Origin: Bacteroidota bacterium
GTDB lineage: Bacteria > Bacteroidota > Bacteroidia > Chitinophagales > Chitinophagaceae
Length of the DNA: 5,905 nucleotides
Direction of reading: 5' to 3'
NCBI GenBank assembly: GCA_023391015.1
Contig: JAEWBT010000119.1
Span: 1-5,905 of the forward strand
Shown: one piece after another, positions 5,801 to 5,905 of the stretch
Position numbering within the stretch: position 1 is the stretch's first letter
Layout of the letters: the number at the start of each line of letters is the position of its first letter
Translations under genes and position numbers: made by a program
The notes under the pieces: generated by a model
Database searches by the model: none
What the model was told of the DNA's origin: nothing
The model's input: only the letters and a program-made list of their open reading frames with translations

Positions 5801-5860
5801 ATGTTGCACCGGATTTTTCGCTGGCTGCGGCGTGCTTTCTCTAAAAGCTGCTGTCAATAA
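5801..5860 (+). CDS. Possible 19-aa basic peptide ending in Cys-Cys
   Basis: An ATG three bases after the HMA stop opens a 19-codon frame, MLHRIFRWLRRAFSKSCCQ, ending in TAA. The peptide is strongly basic and amphipathic, with two adjacent cysteines near its end, and its position suggests coupling to the metal-binding gene. Against it, such a short frame is easily met by chance. The same DNA also holds small inverted repeats (GCTTT 5834-5838 with AAAGC 5844-5848; CTGGCT 5821-5826 with AGCCAG 5861-5866), so it may just be the structured 3' end of the transcript. Confidence 0.25.
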   Translation: MLHRIFRWLRRAFSKSCCQ

Positions 5861-5883
5861 AGCCAGTCTTTCAAAAGATAGGA

Positions 5884-5905
5884 CGGCTGCACCACGGTGC
5901 AGCCG
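5884..5905 (+). terminator. Perfect inverted repeat at window edge, probable terminator stem
   Basis: CGGCTGCACC (5884-5893) and GGTGCAGCCG (5896-5905) are perfect reverse complements separated by two bases. A GC-rich stem about 85 bases after the HMA gene is what an intrinsic terminator looks like. The window ends exactly with the second arm, so any T-tract, or a longer stem using the bases before 5884, cannot be seen. Confidence 0.5.

Overview
The window looks like a chromosomal segment of a fairly GC-rich Bacteroidota bacterium, possibly from the Saprospiraceae/Cytophagales/Chitinophagales side. The evidence is indirect. Gene starts lack strong Shine-Dalgarno sequences. A TAnnTTTG-type promoter element sits before kmo. 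The solitary HMA protein and the L,D-transpeptidase lipoprotein resemble forms I associate with this phylum. Genus cannot be set from this sequence alone.

Layout, left to right. Bases 1-408 hold no credible gene. They contain two GC-rich hairpins, each followed on the minus strand by a similar TTTGT tail (1-100), an AT-rich spacer (101-172), and a 42-bp tandem repeat array (173-396) that ends in a long hairpin just past recJ. Then come four genes on the minus strand, listed in transcription order from the right: a 142-aa four-helix membrane protein (4993-5421), a lipoprotein L,D-transpeptidase with a YkuD domain (3598-4962), kynurenine 3-monooxygenase kmo (2151-3488) and the single-strand DNA exonuclease recJ (409-2154). 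The first two are 30 bp apart and probably co-transcribed. A hairpin terminator (3542-3573) then separates them from kmo, which has its own promoter-like element. kmo and recJ overlap by four bases (ATGA), so they form a second transcription unit that ends in the repeat array. On the plus strand, a 70-aa heavy-metal-associated (HMA) chaperone-like protein (5585-5797) is divergently transcribed. It is followed by a possible 19-aa ORF and by a perfect inverted repeat at the window edge that is probably its terminator.

The genes have no shared pathway: cell-wall cross-linking, tryptophan-to-NAD metabolism, DNA repair and metal handling are simply adjacent. The most unusual structure is the array after recJ. 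One arm of the terminator hairpin is present once, while the complementary arm plus its T-tract is repeated four times at an exact 42-bp spacing, so the recJ transcript meets up to four successive terminator-like choices. A second genome-scale signal is the palindrome TTCCGGAA, found seven times in under 6 kb, in all three codon phases and between genes.
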